From Nectonema munidae (taxonomy: Eukaryota; Nematomorpha; Nectonematoida; Nectonematidae): a DNA stretch of 64,000 nt. A program made the position numbers and the translations under genes. Shown here in pieces: positions 20,553 to 33,423 of the stretch. Where the stretch lies: assembly GCA_030549495.1 (NCBI GenBank), contig JAUIRK010001039.1, forward strand, positions 682,001 through 746,000, given 5' to 3'. Under the pieces are notes generated by a model. It worked only from the letters and a program-made list of their open reading frames with translations. It made no database searches and was not told the origin of the DNA. Position 1 is the stretch's first letter. Each line of letters begins with the position of its first letter.

Positions 20553-23500
20553 TTATTGATATTTCGGATAGAAGTATAGCGTGTCATCGGAAAGGCATTG
20601 TCTCGCGTGCTTACAGAGGAGAGCCTTTATGCGAGTGAGCTCATCTTCAGCATCGCCTCTAGAGCAAAAGAGCTTGAAGTATGGGGCGAGTTGGGGAAGC
20701 GTCCATCTCGATTTGATGGAGAAAAGGACTTCCAGTCGTTGAGCGATTTCTTCTGGAAGTTCATGATCAGGAAGGAAGAAGACGTAGCCTTTTTTGCCAG
20801 GCGTCATCTTGTCCTCTTCTTCCACAAAAACTAAGCCCTTAATATCGTGATGCATTAATTTCTCTATCTTTTGAAGATGCAATCCATCAACCCACTTCAT
20901 TCCAGAAAACGCAAACGACATTAGGTCATTTGATTTAAAAGTCCCTTAACCCTTCAAAAATCATTCTGAAATAAAATTGCCTGACTTCTCCGTGATATTA
21001 TCCACGAGAGTATTTATCAAAATTCACTGACAGTCATTGATAAATGGTAATATTTCAATTAGATTTTCATAGCAAATGAAATATAATAGGTATAATAAAC
21101 TATATACACCAATCTTTCGCTAAAATGCGCTCGGATAATATGCGGCGGCATCTTAGACCGCAAAAATATACGACAAACACCGAATCTTGCATATTCATGT
21201 CTTTCTTGTTCTAAGAAAAGATCCAAGATGGCGGACATGACGGATGCTAAAATGCGCGCTCACTTAATATGCGGTGGGTGTTTCTGATCCCAACGTGCGC
21301 ATATTAACGAAAGAATGGCGTATGTTTATTTTTCTAAGTAAGTGGGCAGCAGAACTACAAATAATGCGAAGATATTTGATTGTTATTTCATTATACTTTT
21401 GGCAACTCTGAATAGGCACCATATGTTAGGATCACAAATAAGTATTCTTTCTATAAATTTAATTTAATATTTTTGATTTAGAATAAAAAAGTTGTTAACG
21501 TTGACATAACAAAATATTTCAGTACAACTGTACAACATGAAAACAAACAGTACAAATAATAACCCTCAGTAAATTTCTCCATCACTTCATGCTTCATCAA
21601 TAGATTATATTGACATATTTTATTATTTAAAAATATTCTCAAGAGCGTTACCAAATTTTACGGTTCGCGTCGATACCAAAAACCAATTTTAAGTTTCCAC
21701 CAAATTTTGAACATAGTAAAAATAGAAAATTTCAACATCGATGGCTATTTCCATGGTTGGTTTTTTCTGAATCATCAATGTGCAAGTGAGTCAATCCAAG
21801 TTTTTTCACTTGATTGGGAGCAGGTTAATTCAGCCTAAAAACAATTGGGGCATAAGAGAAATTCGCTTCTGAAACTTTTCGCCAAAAGAACATATGGGCA
21901 CAAGAAAATTTGGTCTCAAGATTCCTCTAGTTATAATTCTTTTGAGCGCGAATGATCTCTGGACCAACAATATCAATATGAAATAACTATAAAGTTACTT
22001 GAATAAGTCAATACAGCGTTTTCCCGAAGATATACTTCACATTTGTTACTTATTGCTAACTGGATATCCATATCATAAAAAAACATTTATTTTCTTCAAT
22101 TGGGTATTGCGCGCTTTTCTCTAATATTGAAACAACCTTAATTACAAGATCCTTGACAAAATGGAGCAAAGCAAGTCAAAAACTCAAAAAAAAGCCTAAA
22201 AGTTCTAGATATTATGAATGGTAAAAGGAAAAATGTGCATAAACATGCAAAGAGAAATTTCACATTTATATGATAGGTAATGCATATGTCAATATATAGT
22301 TTGTTTGTTCGAAATTATTTTTTGAGAAACCCTAAAAACAACTTGGTGGTTTCTTAATTTCTAAGAGTCTGCATTTTTTCCAAGACTTTTTGTTATATTT
22401 TTCCCATTGATACTTTGTCACACATCACGCACCGAAATTGTCTACATTTAGTGATTCAACCCCCGGATGCCATATATTTTATTTTCATCTAATGATTTCC
22501 ATATTTGCTTCAAATCTTTTCATTTTCAATTTTTTGTGGCAAACTTAAAAAAAAAGTCAATTTATTTAAAGAAGAAATAGCTTGAAATTAATTCTTTATT
22601 CCGCGTTCGTTCAATAAAACAATATTATAGATCGACATAAAATTAACTATAAATTTTTTTCATCAAACAAAAATTAGAGTTGGTAAAAATTTTTAATGGG
22701 TATCAAATATATAAAGTTTGGTCTCTGATAAGCAAAACGCTTCAATTGAAACAAGATCTTGGTGTTTGTAAGCGAGAGATACTGGTCTCTGCACTTTGAT
22801 ATACAGTGAAAAATATGGCTTAAAATTGGGATTTTGAAAAAACTTAAAAAAAGCTGTTTCAAAAGCAAAAATAATTTTACTCAAAAAGGATTTATTTCAA
22901 TTTTTGCCTTAAAATCGAGGTAGCTAAGGTACACACACAGGAAAGAATAATATTGCACAATTCAGAAAGTATAAATGAATTCCAGGACCAAGAATCGAAC
23001 CCAAGACGATAAGATCAAAAGAAATATAGCGCGCGATTCTATCGCTAGGCCGGCCCCTTCCCGACTCATATCACGAAGAAGTAATCTTAAAAAGAGGAGC
23101 CTACTTCGAGCCATGCGAGAGAAGGATCAATGCCTTCGGGCACTGCTTTTCTCCAAGTCAGTAGAAAGTTTTGCAAGTCGAATTTTTCGTTGGCGATGCC
23201 TTGTAAAATCTCTTGAGCGTAAAACCTTGAGATCTAAGAAAGTATGATACAAGTGATATATATTTTCCTACGCTCATACACCACTACTAACCTTTTGAAG
23301 ACCAAAATTTGAAGATTAATCCTCTAATTTCAATTTCAATGGAATTCTATACATTTAAAATAGGTGTGCACAACCTTAAAATTAATTATTGGATTGGGAA
23401 GGGGGGGGAGCTTTTTTTAATTTTAAAAGAAACAAAAAAAAAGTCTAATTTTTTTTTAAACAAGTCTTTTAATGATATAAAATTGAAAATATATAATACA

Positions 23501-26500
23501 TTTTTATGGAATATTAAATTTATAAAAATTATTTTTCATGAAATTAAAAAAAATTTTATTAAAAAATAATAACTTAATAATATGTAATGGTAGCGAAATG
23601 ACAGGTAGCAATCTGTCTGAGAGCTAATTGCCCAACAGCTGTCTCATCACTAGGGCGAATAAAGGAATTAAAATCAATCTAGGAAAAAAATACGAAAAAA
23701 CTTTTGATAGAAGTTTTTGACTACAAAGAACAAAAAAAAATTTTGGGTCAATAAAGTCACTTTTTTTTAATCTAAAAGTCCATTTTTTTAGTTAGCATGT
23801 TTTCCATTTTATTTTTTATTTTTTTTATTTGATTCCATTTTATTTTTTATCATTTAAGTACCATTATTTTTTTAAAACTTTTTTAACACTATCGACAGAT
23901 GTTAATATAATGCATTACATTAATTTTTTTCACAGTAATAAATACCCTTTTAATGCCTAAAATTGCTAAAGATAAAGCTACTAAGGTTAGATTAAAAGTA
24001 AAAAAATACCCTCAAGAGTTCACCGTTTCCCGTTCAAATGAATTACTCTTCAAAATGTGTAATGTTATTGTGAAACATGGAAAGAATTTTTTATTGAAAA
24101 TCAAAGAAGTTCTAAAAAAACATCAAAATTTTTTACCTGAATCATTAAATAATGAAATTCAAAAGTATTTGGAATCAGTAGATAAAAATTTTTCAAAAAA
24201 AATTTTTAAATGCTTCTTAAAAGCAAATATTACGCTGCCCAAGCTTTCAAATCCCTCAATGAAAAATCTTTTTATCGATCTTGGCCACTCACTTCCTTCT
24301 GTTTCTAGCAGCCGCAACATAGTTTCGGATCTTTCTTTTGAATTAATGGCTAAAATCAAAGGCAATATTGAAAATAAGGAAATTTTTCTAGTTGTTGATG
24401 AAAGAAAAGAAGATTTGAGTTTTGTTAATGTTTTAATTGGCAGTGTCGATCATCCTGAAAAATGTTGGCTAGTTAATTGCATAGCATTAGAGGATAACAT
24501 CAATTCAAAAAAATTTGTTCAAATTTTAGATGATGTTGTAAAGAACTTTTAAGTATCAAAAAATCACTTTTTTTACTTTTAACAAATGCAGTCAGTTACA
24601 ATATGGCGGCGGGTGATGTTTTGAAACACATTTATCCAAACCTTTTTCGTGTCACGTGCTTTGCTCACCTTCTCCACAATAGCGCAATGCGAGTCAAATC
24701 TTTTTATAAATAAGCAATCTCAAAATGGCAACAATCAAAAGTAAAAGCAGGAAAGCTTCCTTTAAAACAATAGGATCTCCTCCAGCTACGATTGTAACTA
24801 GATCGGCAAGTTGGCTAAATGTTACTTATCTGCTGTCAGAAAAATTGTACAAGAATTTGATGATGGAGATGGCATTCTAGTCAAAAAGGCTTAAAAAAAG
24901 TGTTGAAAACGATAAGCTTTTTATTCAGTTAAAAAAAATCAAACAGAATTAGATATAACTCGCTGAAATCATTGAAAAAATTGAATCGACATCCTTCACA
25001 ATACAGAAGGCCTACGTTTTTTTAAGTCTTTATCATTTGAAGAAGATGATTGTGAAATTCACGATTATCTCAACAAAAGAATAGAAAAAAATGATTTGAA
25101 AAAAATAGTAGAAATGACCAATGAAAAAATATCCCCAAGCATATATCTGAAGCTACAAAAATGCCCTGCAACAACTTGCTCTGTTGAACGATCTTTTTCA
25201 ATGTTAAAAAAACTTTTGGCTAAAGATCCTAATTTTTTTACCCCAAAATGTCTTAATTATTTTCTATTTTATTTCTTCAGAATATTAATTTTATACTGTA
25301 TAATAAAGTTTTTTTTATTGCGTCATCATTTTTGTGTGAAATTAAGAATATAATTTTTAGGTCAATTTTTGTTTGCCCTACTCATCACCAATACGGGGTT
25401 ATGTAAGAAACTGGTTCTAGATGATTCATATGATTTTAGTCTGTCCCATGTGAATATTCCCAAGCGTTATCCATTATATAAGAGGTGTAAATGCAAAAAA
25501 CCTTCTTTTCATCGATAGAGTATCTTGCGGTGTCGCTTTGATCGCCTTCACTCAATGAATTCGCAGAAAGCTTCGCGTCGAGTCTTTGAAAGTATGCGAG
25601 AAAGACGTGTTCCAGTACAAACCTTAGGTTTAAATAAGAGCATTTCTTGCTTTGAGTTTGCTAAGTCAAAATGATTGCTAGATTTGAACAGCAACTTTGA
25701 GCCATGTGTAGAAGCCTTCAAAAAGCCAGCAGTACCTTATGGTGGGTTTTTGCGGGTTGGCTGAAATGACACTGGTTTATCGCTGCTGCTGCGAAAGTGT
25801 AACAAAATTCTACACTTTTCCCTGAGAGTATTTGCTTTTATGGAAATACTCTCTCAGTTTTAACAATTCCTAGTTTTGAAGTGATAGATTATACTCATAT
25901 AAAGATAGTATAATCTAGGGGCTAACAACAGCAACTTTGATCTGTGCTCAGTATATGTGCATTCGTAGTCAAATTTTTGCAAAAGTTCTCATTATTCGTT
26001 TCCAAGCAGTAGTATTAAGAGTTAATCAGTTTAATTAAACTAATTACTCCAGTTGACTTAGCTATTTTAAGGGGATAGGCGGAGTTCATATCTAATAAAA
26101 CTTAGAATTCAAAGTCGGACTTTTTAATTAGTAAAAAAATTTGTGTAAGAAAGCACACGCAGTTGTTCTTCTCCAGTAAAAAGTAAAAAGCAAGAGTTTG
26201 CTCAAAATACTCTGCAAATTTTCAAGTATATTTGGAGTCGGAATTACAATATTTAAGAACAAATTTAAAACATTCTTTTTATATTTCAATAAATTTATTT
26301 TAGAGATATCTGAAGAAGTTAAATTGTGTTGTATTGAATGATTCAAGTAGCCTGCAAGTGCTAAACTTTTTCATTGACTTATGTAATTTTCTCTAAAAGC
26401 GATCAGAAATTATAAATATAAATTTTACTTTTGAAAAAAATCAGTACATGTGTTCATTGCCAAAAAATCATTAAAATAGACAGTGAAACGCCTCTCAGGA

Positions 26501-29500
26501 ATATTCCTATAAAATTTTTTCATAGAGACACCTTTGAAGTGTTTCCGCCCACAATGTTGTGTAAAATACCATAATCCATATAGTCCATAAATTCTCCTCA
26601 CCGTGTCATTTTATACTTTTTTTTAATACGCCACTGTGCATATACACCATAAGTGATTTGATTTTTGAAAGGGTGGAAAGAGGTAACGAACAAGTTTAAT
26701 ATAACCCATGTGTTAATGATTCGAAAAGTTCTTTGAATAGAGGAGAAGCACCTTGGTTCAATTTCTTGAAGAGCATCCAAAGTTGAGGTAAAATGAACTG
26801 AGTGAATGCTCCATGAATTTTCGTCGATGAAGTCGAGCAAGAGCGTTAAAATCTTGGCCAGGTATTCGAATTTGAGTAGTCTCCATTCACCTTAACACAA
26901 TGCACCTTTCATTGCTCTTCAAGCGACAGTTGAAGGCCACTCGTGTATATAAAGGTATAGGCACCGTGGGATGTTTTCATCGAGAAGACACAATTGCACT
27001 ATGGGAAAATAAGCTTGATACGGAATCGAACCCAAGACCTTGAGTTATGGAAACCTAGTATCTAACCAACCTTACTCTATATAGATTATATATAAGTCAT
27101 CTATATTTAATTCTATTCAAAACAAGAGGTCGCCTGAGTTTCCTTTGGGAACATTGGACTATTTTTTGGAGATATTTTTATTGTTTGGTCGCTATCGGTA
27201 TAATCAAATCTTTATTGTCCACCGATTTTATCAACCGAACCAATAGAAAAATTAGTTTATGCTAATGCTATAAGAGTACAAAAGAACCGTTAAAGCTGCC
27301 CTTTTGCTCACAATTTGATGTAAAGAATAAACTAAATTCATATATGGGATTAAGGATCATTGACAAAGGACGTCTCAACCAACTTTCCTTCACTTTTGAC
27401 GCGGCTTCTCAACTTTTGAATACTTTTAAAGTACTTTAACAAAATTAAAAGAAATTAAATTCGGGGAACTTAATTTCCAGAGTTTAAACTTTTTTTATAA
27501 GAAATTTTTTATAACATATAAAATCTTTTATATAAATTTCGGTACTAAGCGCTTAACAAGTAAAAAGACTAACATTTTTTATGCTAAAACATCTAAAATT
27601 TTAGAAATGGTAATTTGGAATTTTTTGAATCATATTTTACAAAATTTGTTCTATCGAAATTAAAGTAGGTACATATATTCAAATTGAGAAGCAGGATGAT
27701 AAGTGAAGGGAAGTTGGTTGACGTCATTTGCGAATGATCTAAAATGTTGCTTTCATTAAAAAGCGCTAGGCATAAAATACAAGGGTTCTTTTACTAAGTA
27801 TTCATATTTCTACTTTATAACAGTATGCCCATTTTGTTTTATCTACTCCAGTTTTAGTTGGGGTGCACAATTTTACTCTCCTAGAAGAAACAAATTGGAA
27901 GAAACGAAGGGAGAAAATTTACATTAAAATTTAATATCTAAACTTACACATTAAAGTAGCTATTTTCACATAGTTCAGGAATTTGAGCAAAATTGGAATA
28001 TGTCAATTCAAAATGTTTCCATATTAGCCAATCCTCATTCAAAACATGGTTTACATCAGGAATTCCTATTCGAGAAATTAGTTCTGATTATCTTGTTAGT
28101 TAGGATTTTAGACAAGGAATTTTTTTTACTTGTTTTATATCCTTCAATAATAGTAGCATAAAATTAAAGAGTTATGCTAAACAAATCGTTGCTCACTTAT
28201 TTTATTCAAATATTTTGCAAGCATGAATGATGTTTCAATAGAACTACTTTTGAAAGAAACAAACTAAAAAACCTTCTAATCTATTAACAAAAATAGTTTG
28301 GTTTTAAAAAAACATTTTAATTTATATACATACAAAACAGCAAATGGAAACAAAAATAAAAATGGAGATAAAGTTAATCACGAATACATACATTTTCTGT
28401 GAAGACAAGTAAACAACTTTTCCTTCTAATTAGGACTAACACTTTTTAGTCAGGCCATTACAAAATAAAGTTCAGCGCTTTCCATAAAATGTCTCAATTT
28501 AACCTGTTGAAGCCTAGGAAAAGCAAACAACATTAAGTCCTTTGATACAAACTAATGTGATATCATTTGCTTTTCATTTCTCGGGACACCGGCTAATCTG
28601 TGGAAATCTCGGGCTAATTCTCGGAATCTGCGTCCTTTAAAAAGGAAGATGGCATCTAATGGACTAATGAGTGATGCACTATTTTTGTAATTGAAAACTT
28701 GTCTTTCCCAAATTACTAAGCCATTACTGATATACAAAACTTGCTTAACGCTTAAATACACTTCTTAGCTTTAAATACATAAATTGCATTGAATAAGAAA
28801 GCAAATTTTACAAACAATAAATAGGTCTGTTGTTTACTCCAGTGCAAAAAATGGACTTATTTATATTTTTATTTAAGGCAAAGATGTGATTGGTTAAGAA
28901 GAGATCCACGATAAAAAAAATGAGTGAAATAAGATACCGTCTTCTAATTCAATGGCATCAATACTCTTCAAAGCATTCAACAATTCGACACGGCTTACAT
29001 AGAGCGTATTTAGAAGAAGATCAAAAGTGTACTTAAAGAGAAAAAGAATTGAAAAGAAGATTCGAAACAAATAAGTTCCAAATCTGACATAAAATTATTT
29101 TTACATAAGATCTAGTAGATCCGCAGCGGTATAGAAATTTTAAAATAGTTTTTTTATAAGTGAAACAGTCTTGAAGAAATGAAATTTTAGTAGAGAAATT
29201 TAAAAAGTATAGCCTATACTTTAAATCAGGGGCCGGGAACCTTTTTGACTAAAAGACCCCAAAAAACACATATTTAAAATCTAATCCTCTGAGAGCCATA
29301 TATATTTTTAAATACTCATTACAACTAAATGGAAAAAGAAGACCAACAATTTTATAGTATAATAAGACTCTAAATTTATTTTAAACAACATTGTTTTATC
29401 GAAGTTATTTATTGATAAGCAAAGTCTGCATCATCATCAGCTTTACTTGTGTCGTTGTGATTCGTAATGATGACGAAATTAAGAGAGTGTAGAATTGGCA

Positions 29501-31998
29501 AGGATAAGCATTATCGCAATACCTCCCTTTATCCTGAAAGCCACCTGATTTATCTTAGAGCCAGATGCAGCCATCAAAAGAGCCATGTCTGGCTCGCGAG
29601 CCATAGATTCCCGGTGCTGGGCGAAAGGTTGAAAATGATTGAATCATAGCCAATCAAATGAGGGGTATTTGGACAGCACTTCATTTGAGTAGTAAACATT
29701 TATTCACGTAATAAGCTTAGACAAATCACATTATATAGTTGGTTGCGAGTAAAGTGCCTGTATTTGTTTTCTTTCCCGTTGTAATGTAAATTATATCATT
29801 TTATGTTCACTTCTGAGTCCAAATGAAAGGGGGATTAGCGCGATATCGGAGAGAGGCGTATATATGATATTTAAATCGTCATAAAATTTACTGGATTTCG
29901 TCAGAGCTAAGAGCTTTACATTGTAGGAAAGAGTAAGCGAAAAAAGACCTTGTGCTTGACTTCATCCATTTCGGAATCGCTCCAAACTCCTTCATATTTC
30001 TTCAGTATATGGCGTAACTTAGCGAATTTTGGACTGATTAAAGTTGGTTCATAGTATTTCGAAAGAATGGCCTTCGACTGAAAAGAATGTGAAATATATT
30101 ATCGAATCGGGGTTGTCAGAAGCTTCTGGGCCAAAGTCGCAAAAGATAAATGAAGAAGTAGCAAAAATTTACTTATTACAAAATTGTAAATGGACTTAAA
30201 AAACTAAATAATAATTTATTAATCAAAGAGTCTTGGGATTCAAATATTTCAAACTCTTAATAACCTTAGGGTATTTGAAAAATCGGAAATTTTGTAGCAA
30301 ACAATTCCAAAAAGTAGAACATTTGGCCAAAAATCGCACCATAAGACATTTATTAACTCTTTCATTGAAATATCAGTTTCTGTGATTATAACTAAACTGA
30401 AAGTATTGTGAATTGTTATAATAATTTTTTTTTAAAAATACTCTAACATTTATATCAAAATTGATTGAAGCGTTTCCTGGCTCTTTAACGTCAGATTTGT
30501 CAAATTCTGAAAATGGATCTTGTCACAAGCATATCACTAAGGGTAACTTTATAAAGATGTCAATTTTTGAGGAGCCATATTTTAAAAATTTATAGAATGC
30601 ACAAATGGTAAGCTTTGTAATCCTTTTTCTGTTATTTGATGTACTCGTATTCTTAAATTATTTGACTTACTCTCAATTCTTTTATTTAATTATACTCTGT
30701 AATTCTCTCATTTACTGAATATTCCCAATAAGCATCTACTATTAAATTTTTAAATTTTGATATGCTTAGACATTATTCAAGTTTATATCATTAATCCTGC
30801 ACTATCATATCAATTTTATGAAAAAATTTAATAAAAAAGGAAAAACTGGTATAGATTTTATCAAATTGAAAAATAAATGTCAAAAAAAATATAAAATACA
30901 AATGAAACCGCTGAACGGCTAAAGAATTATACGGCTCAACCAAATAGCTTTAAAGATTAATGCCTATAAAATTATAAAAATTTTATTGATAAAGCCTGAA
31001 TTAAAGGAAATATCTAAACTTATATTGTATAGAGATGAATTAATTGGTAAAACGGTCACTATTGTCCAGATTATTAATGAAAATTTTATACAGTCCAACT
31101 TCTGAAAACATTCTACCTAAGGTGAACTGTCCACCCAAATTAAGAGACATTGATTATTTCAACAGTTCAGCAAACGCTGCCTTCTTTAGAATTTGAATAA
31201 CTTAAAAATTGAATAGAATCTAAATACTTTCAAAAGTTAATTTTCTTACAGGGATAGCTCTTTTTTCTCTTTTCAAAAAGCAAGTCTTTCCTGAAGCATA
31301 GTCAAATATATATACTAAATTAACCTAGGAAATTTTTAATGCTTTTCTAAGCTTTACATTATGGGTGATTGCATGGTGACATTATATATATTTACTAAAG
31401 ATAAATAGGATAATTGTAGGGCCTTTTTTAAACATATAAATAGAAGACTCCCCCCTCCTCTCTGACTAGTCGAGTTGGACCTGGAATATAACTAAAAAGA
31501 TTTAAATTAAAATATATTCATTTATCAGGAATATTGATGTATTTTAAAAAAAATGAGCATTTGCCGATAAGACAAAGGAAATTATAATTAATTGAATTAC
31601 TGAATGACTAAGATTTAAAATTGTAGAATTATTTGAAGAAAAACTATTATCTTCATCTTTATCAATAAGCTTCAAATCTGAAAAAAGTAGAAGAGTGTTT
31701 GAAACTTCCGCTTCTTTGAGTTGATAAGTTTGTGAATCAGTTACAAGAACACATGGATTATTTTTAGAACCTTTGATAATTAAATTTCTAAAAAACCATA
31801 TTTTAAAAACAAAAATATATGTTTAACAAATTACTCAGCATTCTTTTCAATATGATCAAGCAAACTTCCATTTATTTCCATAAGCTTATAATTAATAGGG
31901 CTATTGGCAGAAAAATCAACGCTTAAACTTTGAGATATATCTAATATATCATTTTTATTCATTCGAGCAAATTCTAATATGTCACTAGTTTTCTTCAT
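20553..31998 (-). CDS. DSCC1: Sister chromatid cohesion protein DCC1, complete, 8 exons
   Basis: DCC1 is a subunit of the CTF18-DCC1-CTF8 replication factor C complex, which loads PCNA and supports cohesion in the nucleus. Exons: 31998-31835 (MKKTSDILEFARMNKNDIL), 31787-31601 (LIIKGSKNNPCVLVTDSQTY), 30077-29949 (ILSKYYEPTLISPKFAKLRH), 29031-28938 (ELLNALKSIDAIELED), 26890-26752 (EWRLLKFEYLAKIL, DENSWSI), 25622-25502 (VLEHVFLAYFQRL), 23233-23105 (KFDLQNFLLTWRKAVPEG), 20894-20553 (HDIKGLVFVEE, LPEEIAQRLEVLFSIKSRWT, final YPKYQ). All have GT/AG borders and the intron phases (2,0,0,1,2,0,0) agree at every junction. The order matches human DSCC1: RGDKDEQAVL..KTYDLK, YWELRRRRPKLKKLK, YWRILEF, SVPEGM, LKGLALVD, DLPEDNQERFNSLFSLREKW. 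Length is 425-434 aa against 393 in human. The last exon may start 27 bases later (AAAAG|ATAGAG). The gene appears intact. Confidence 0.93.
20895..23104. other. DSCC1 intron 7
   Basis: AT-rich. It contains a minus-strand tRNA-like SINE at its upstream edge (22975-23060). No other element was clearly recognised. Plus-strand open frames here and at 20598-20834 are shadows or antisense of DSCC1 coding sequence. Confidence 0.5.
22975..23060 (-). mobile_element. tRNA-derived SINE fragment (family E)
   Basis: On the minus strand the sequence reads GGGCCGGCCTAGCGATAGAA with an A-box-like TAGCGATAG, then GTCTTGGGTTCGATTCTTGG carrying a B box (GGTTCGATTC). It is 45 bp from DSCC1 exon 7 and cannot be a functional tRNA by cloverleaf inspection. 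The body and tail are not clear. Confidence 0.5.
23953..25356 (+). pseudogene. hAT transposase pseudogene (CGBP1-like) in DSCC1 intron 6, antisense to the gene
   Basis: The first frame (23953-24552, 199 codons) starts MPKIAKDKATKVRLKVKKYP and matches the N-terminus of CGG-repeat-binding-protein-1-like hAT transposases: a degenerate zinc finger (LLFKMCNVIVKHGK; the usual first Cys of CxxC is replaced), ITLPKLSNPSMKNLF, and HSLPSVSSSRNIVSDL. The end (25096-25353) has CPATTCSVERSFSMLKKLLA followed by NFFTPKCLNYFLFYF, the hAT dimerisation motif. Between them (24553-25095) several stops and frameshifts occur, so it is not functional as a transposase. Terminal repeats were not identified. Confidence 0.8.
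26893..27076 (-). mobile_element. tRNA-derived SINE, family A, copy 2, abutting DSCC1 exon 5
   Basis: Read on the minus strand: GTAAGGTTGGTTAGATACTA, CAAGGTCTTGGGTTCGATTC, then CATAGTGCAATTGTGTC and ATCCCACGGTGCC, matching copy 1 at 10919 along its length. The 3' end of the SINE (CTTCAACTGTCGCTTGAAG) runs to within a few bases of the DSCC1 exon 5 acceptor. It lies in the same orientation as the gene. Confidence 0.8.
27077..28937. other. Rest of DSCC1 intron 4
   Basis: AT-rich without recognised elements. A minus-strand open frame at 28552-28761 has no family resemblance and lies in the wrong order for DSCC1. Confidence 0.4.
29227..29619. mobile_element. hAT MITE in DSCC1 intron 3
   Basis: The left tip is CAGGGGCCGGGAACCTTTTT followed by GACTAAAAGACC. 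The right tip read inward is CAGCACCGGGAATCTATGGC followed by TCGCGAGCCAGAC. These are typical hAT tips of the CAGGGGTCGGCAACC kind. The internal 390 bp has no coding sequence. The 8-bp flanks (CTTTAAAT and GGCGAAAG) do not match, so the target duplication has decayed or a boundary is misjudged. Confidence 0.7.
30078..31600. other. DSCC1 intron 2
   Basis: AT-rich and without a recognisable element or exon. Confidence 0.4.
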
Positions 31999-32310
31999 GT
32001 TTCTTCAATTAAAATAAATTTAAAAAATCCACCTAAAGAATAGAGTAAAATTAAAATAATTTTATATTTATTTTAATTTGTTCTAAATTATTATATATAT
32101 AATATTTTTTCTATTATGTTTATGTTAAGACAAATGTGTAAAAAATCTAACTCAGCTAAGTTACAAAACATCCACTTCTCTTTATTTTATGACATTTCAA
32201 CTCTTAAACCTATTACGCCCCCTTCATTAAAAAATTAATTGGAGAAAATAGGCTGAATCATATCCCTTCTAATTTTGTGACTTTTCCTAAAATCGCTAGC
32301 TAGATCATGA

Positions 32311-32710
32311 TGATTTCATTTCTGAACGCAGTTTTTGCATTTAAAGGTTTTACTGCTAGTGTCAATCAAATTTGCGGTTTATGTCTGAAAACTATAACCC
32401 AAAATATTCTCTCTAATTTTACATGAAGTATATGTTTTTATACCAATTCGTGATAATTTTATTTCTGAAATCATTTTTGGCATTTAGAGGTTTTAAATGT
32501 CTGAAAGTGTCAATCAAATTTTCGATTTACGTCTAATGTCTACAGAAATATTTTTGAAATTTAAATAAAATATCTGTTTATATGCCAAATGGAAGATGCT
32601 GGTTTCATTTTTGGACTCAGGTTTGGCATTTATGGTTTTAAAATATCTGAAAGCTTGAATCAGATTTGCGGTTTACTTCTAGATACTGTCTTCAAAAATA
32701 TTTTGGCTGT
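32311..32710 (+). repeat. Tandem repeat, about three units of 143-146 bp, upstream of DSCC1
   Basis: The shared segment (TTTCATTTCTGAA, GCATTTA-AGGTTTTA, CTGAAAGxxTxAATCA, TTTGCGGTTTA) recurs with starts near 32318, 32461 and 32607. Units are visibly diverged. It lies 300-700 bp upstream of the DSCC1 start codon. No promoter element could be assigned with confidence. Confidence 0.75.
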
Positions 32711-33423
32711 AAAAAAGAAATTCCTCTTTTACAAATGAAAAATATTTAAATCTATAGCTTATCATCTAGGATTACAGTTAACATTTAGCTAAGATGGGTA
32801 GGAAATCTGAAAATTTAGAATAGGTCAGATTTATCAAAAATGGTACAAATGTCAATATGTGAAAATTTAGTCACTATCAAGATATTTTTAATTTAAATTG
32901 AATTTGTCCATCTTTTTCCTTTTGTGTCAAAGAGATAATTTTTTAGATAAAGAACGTTGACAACGTTTTGTAATTGAACAATCAACATCACGAATGATTC
33001 ATCAGAAAAAAACCTTTGAAATGAGATTGGTTGACAAATATTCAGGCCTGATAATAAAATACACAATAATGATAAAAAAGTCTAAGATCATCAAGAAGAT
33101 TCTTTAATCAGAATGCTTTGAGAGAGGAAAAAAGTTATTTTATCATTTTGAAAAAATTTTCGAACACACATTGAAGAATATAAATTTCTAATGAAAAAAG
33201 AGCTACCAAGAAAGGATCATCATAGAATGAATACCAAAATTACATACTGTAAAATTATAATATGACGTAGAGACTACGAGCCGATAACGAATTTGTAGCC
33301 AAAAAAGATGGAGGTCCTATCGAGTTACATAAGTTACTGTAGAATGAAATATTTTGAGTGAATTAAACACCTAAATTTGGTTTATTTAATAAATTAAGAA
33401 AATAATTACCAGAGAAATACTGC

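Noticed and set aside
20598-20834. Plus-strand open frame of 78 codons
   Set aside because: Antisense shadow of DSCC1 exon 8.
22975-23060. Functional tRNA gene on the minus strand
   Set aside because: B box is good, but the stems do not pair into a cloverleaf by eye. A SINE head is more likely.
28552-28761. Minus-strand open frame inside DSCC1 intron 4 (FLFKGRRFRELARDFHRLAG)
   Set aside because: It looks fairly protein-like but lies between exons 4 and 5, whose phases already join, has no matching DSCC1 region, and lacks clear splice borders.
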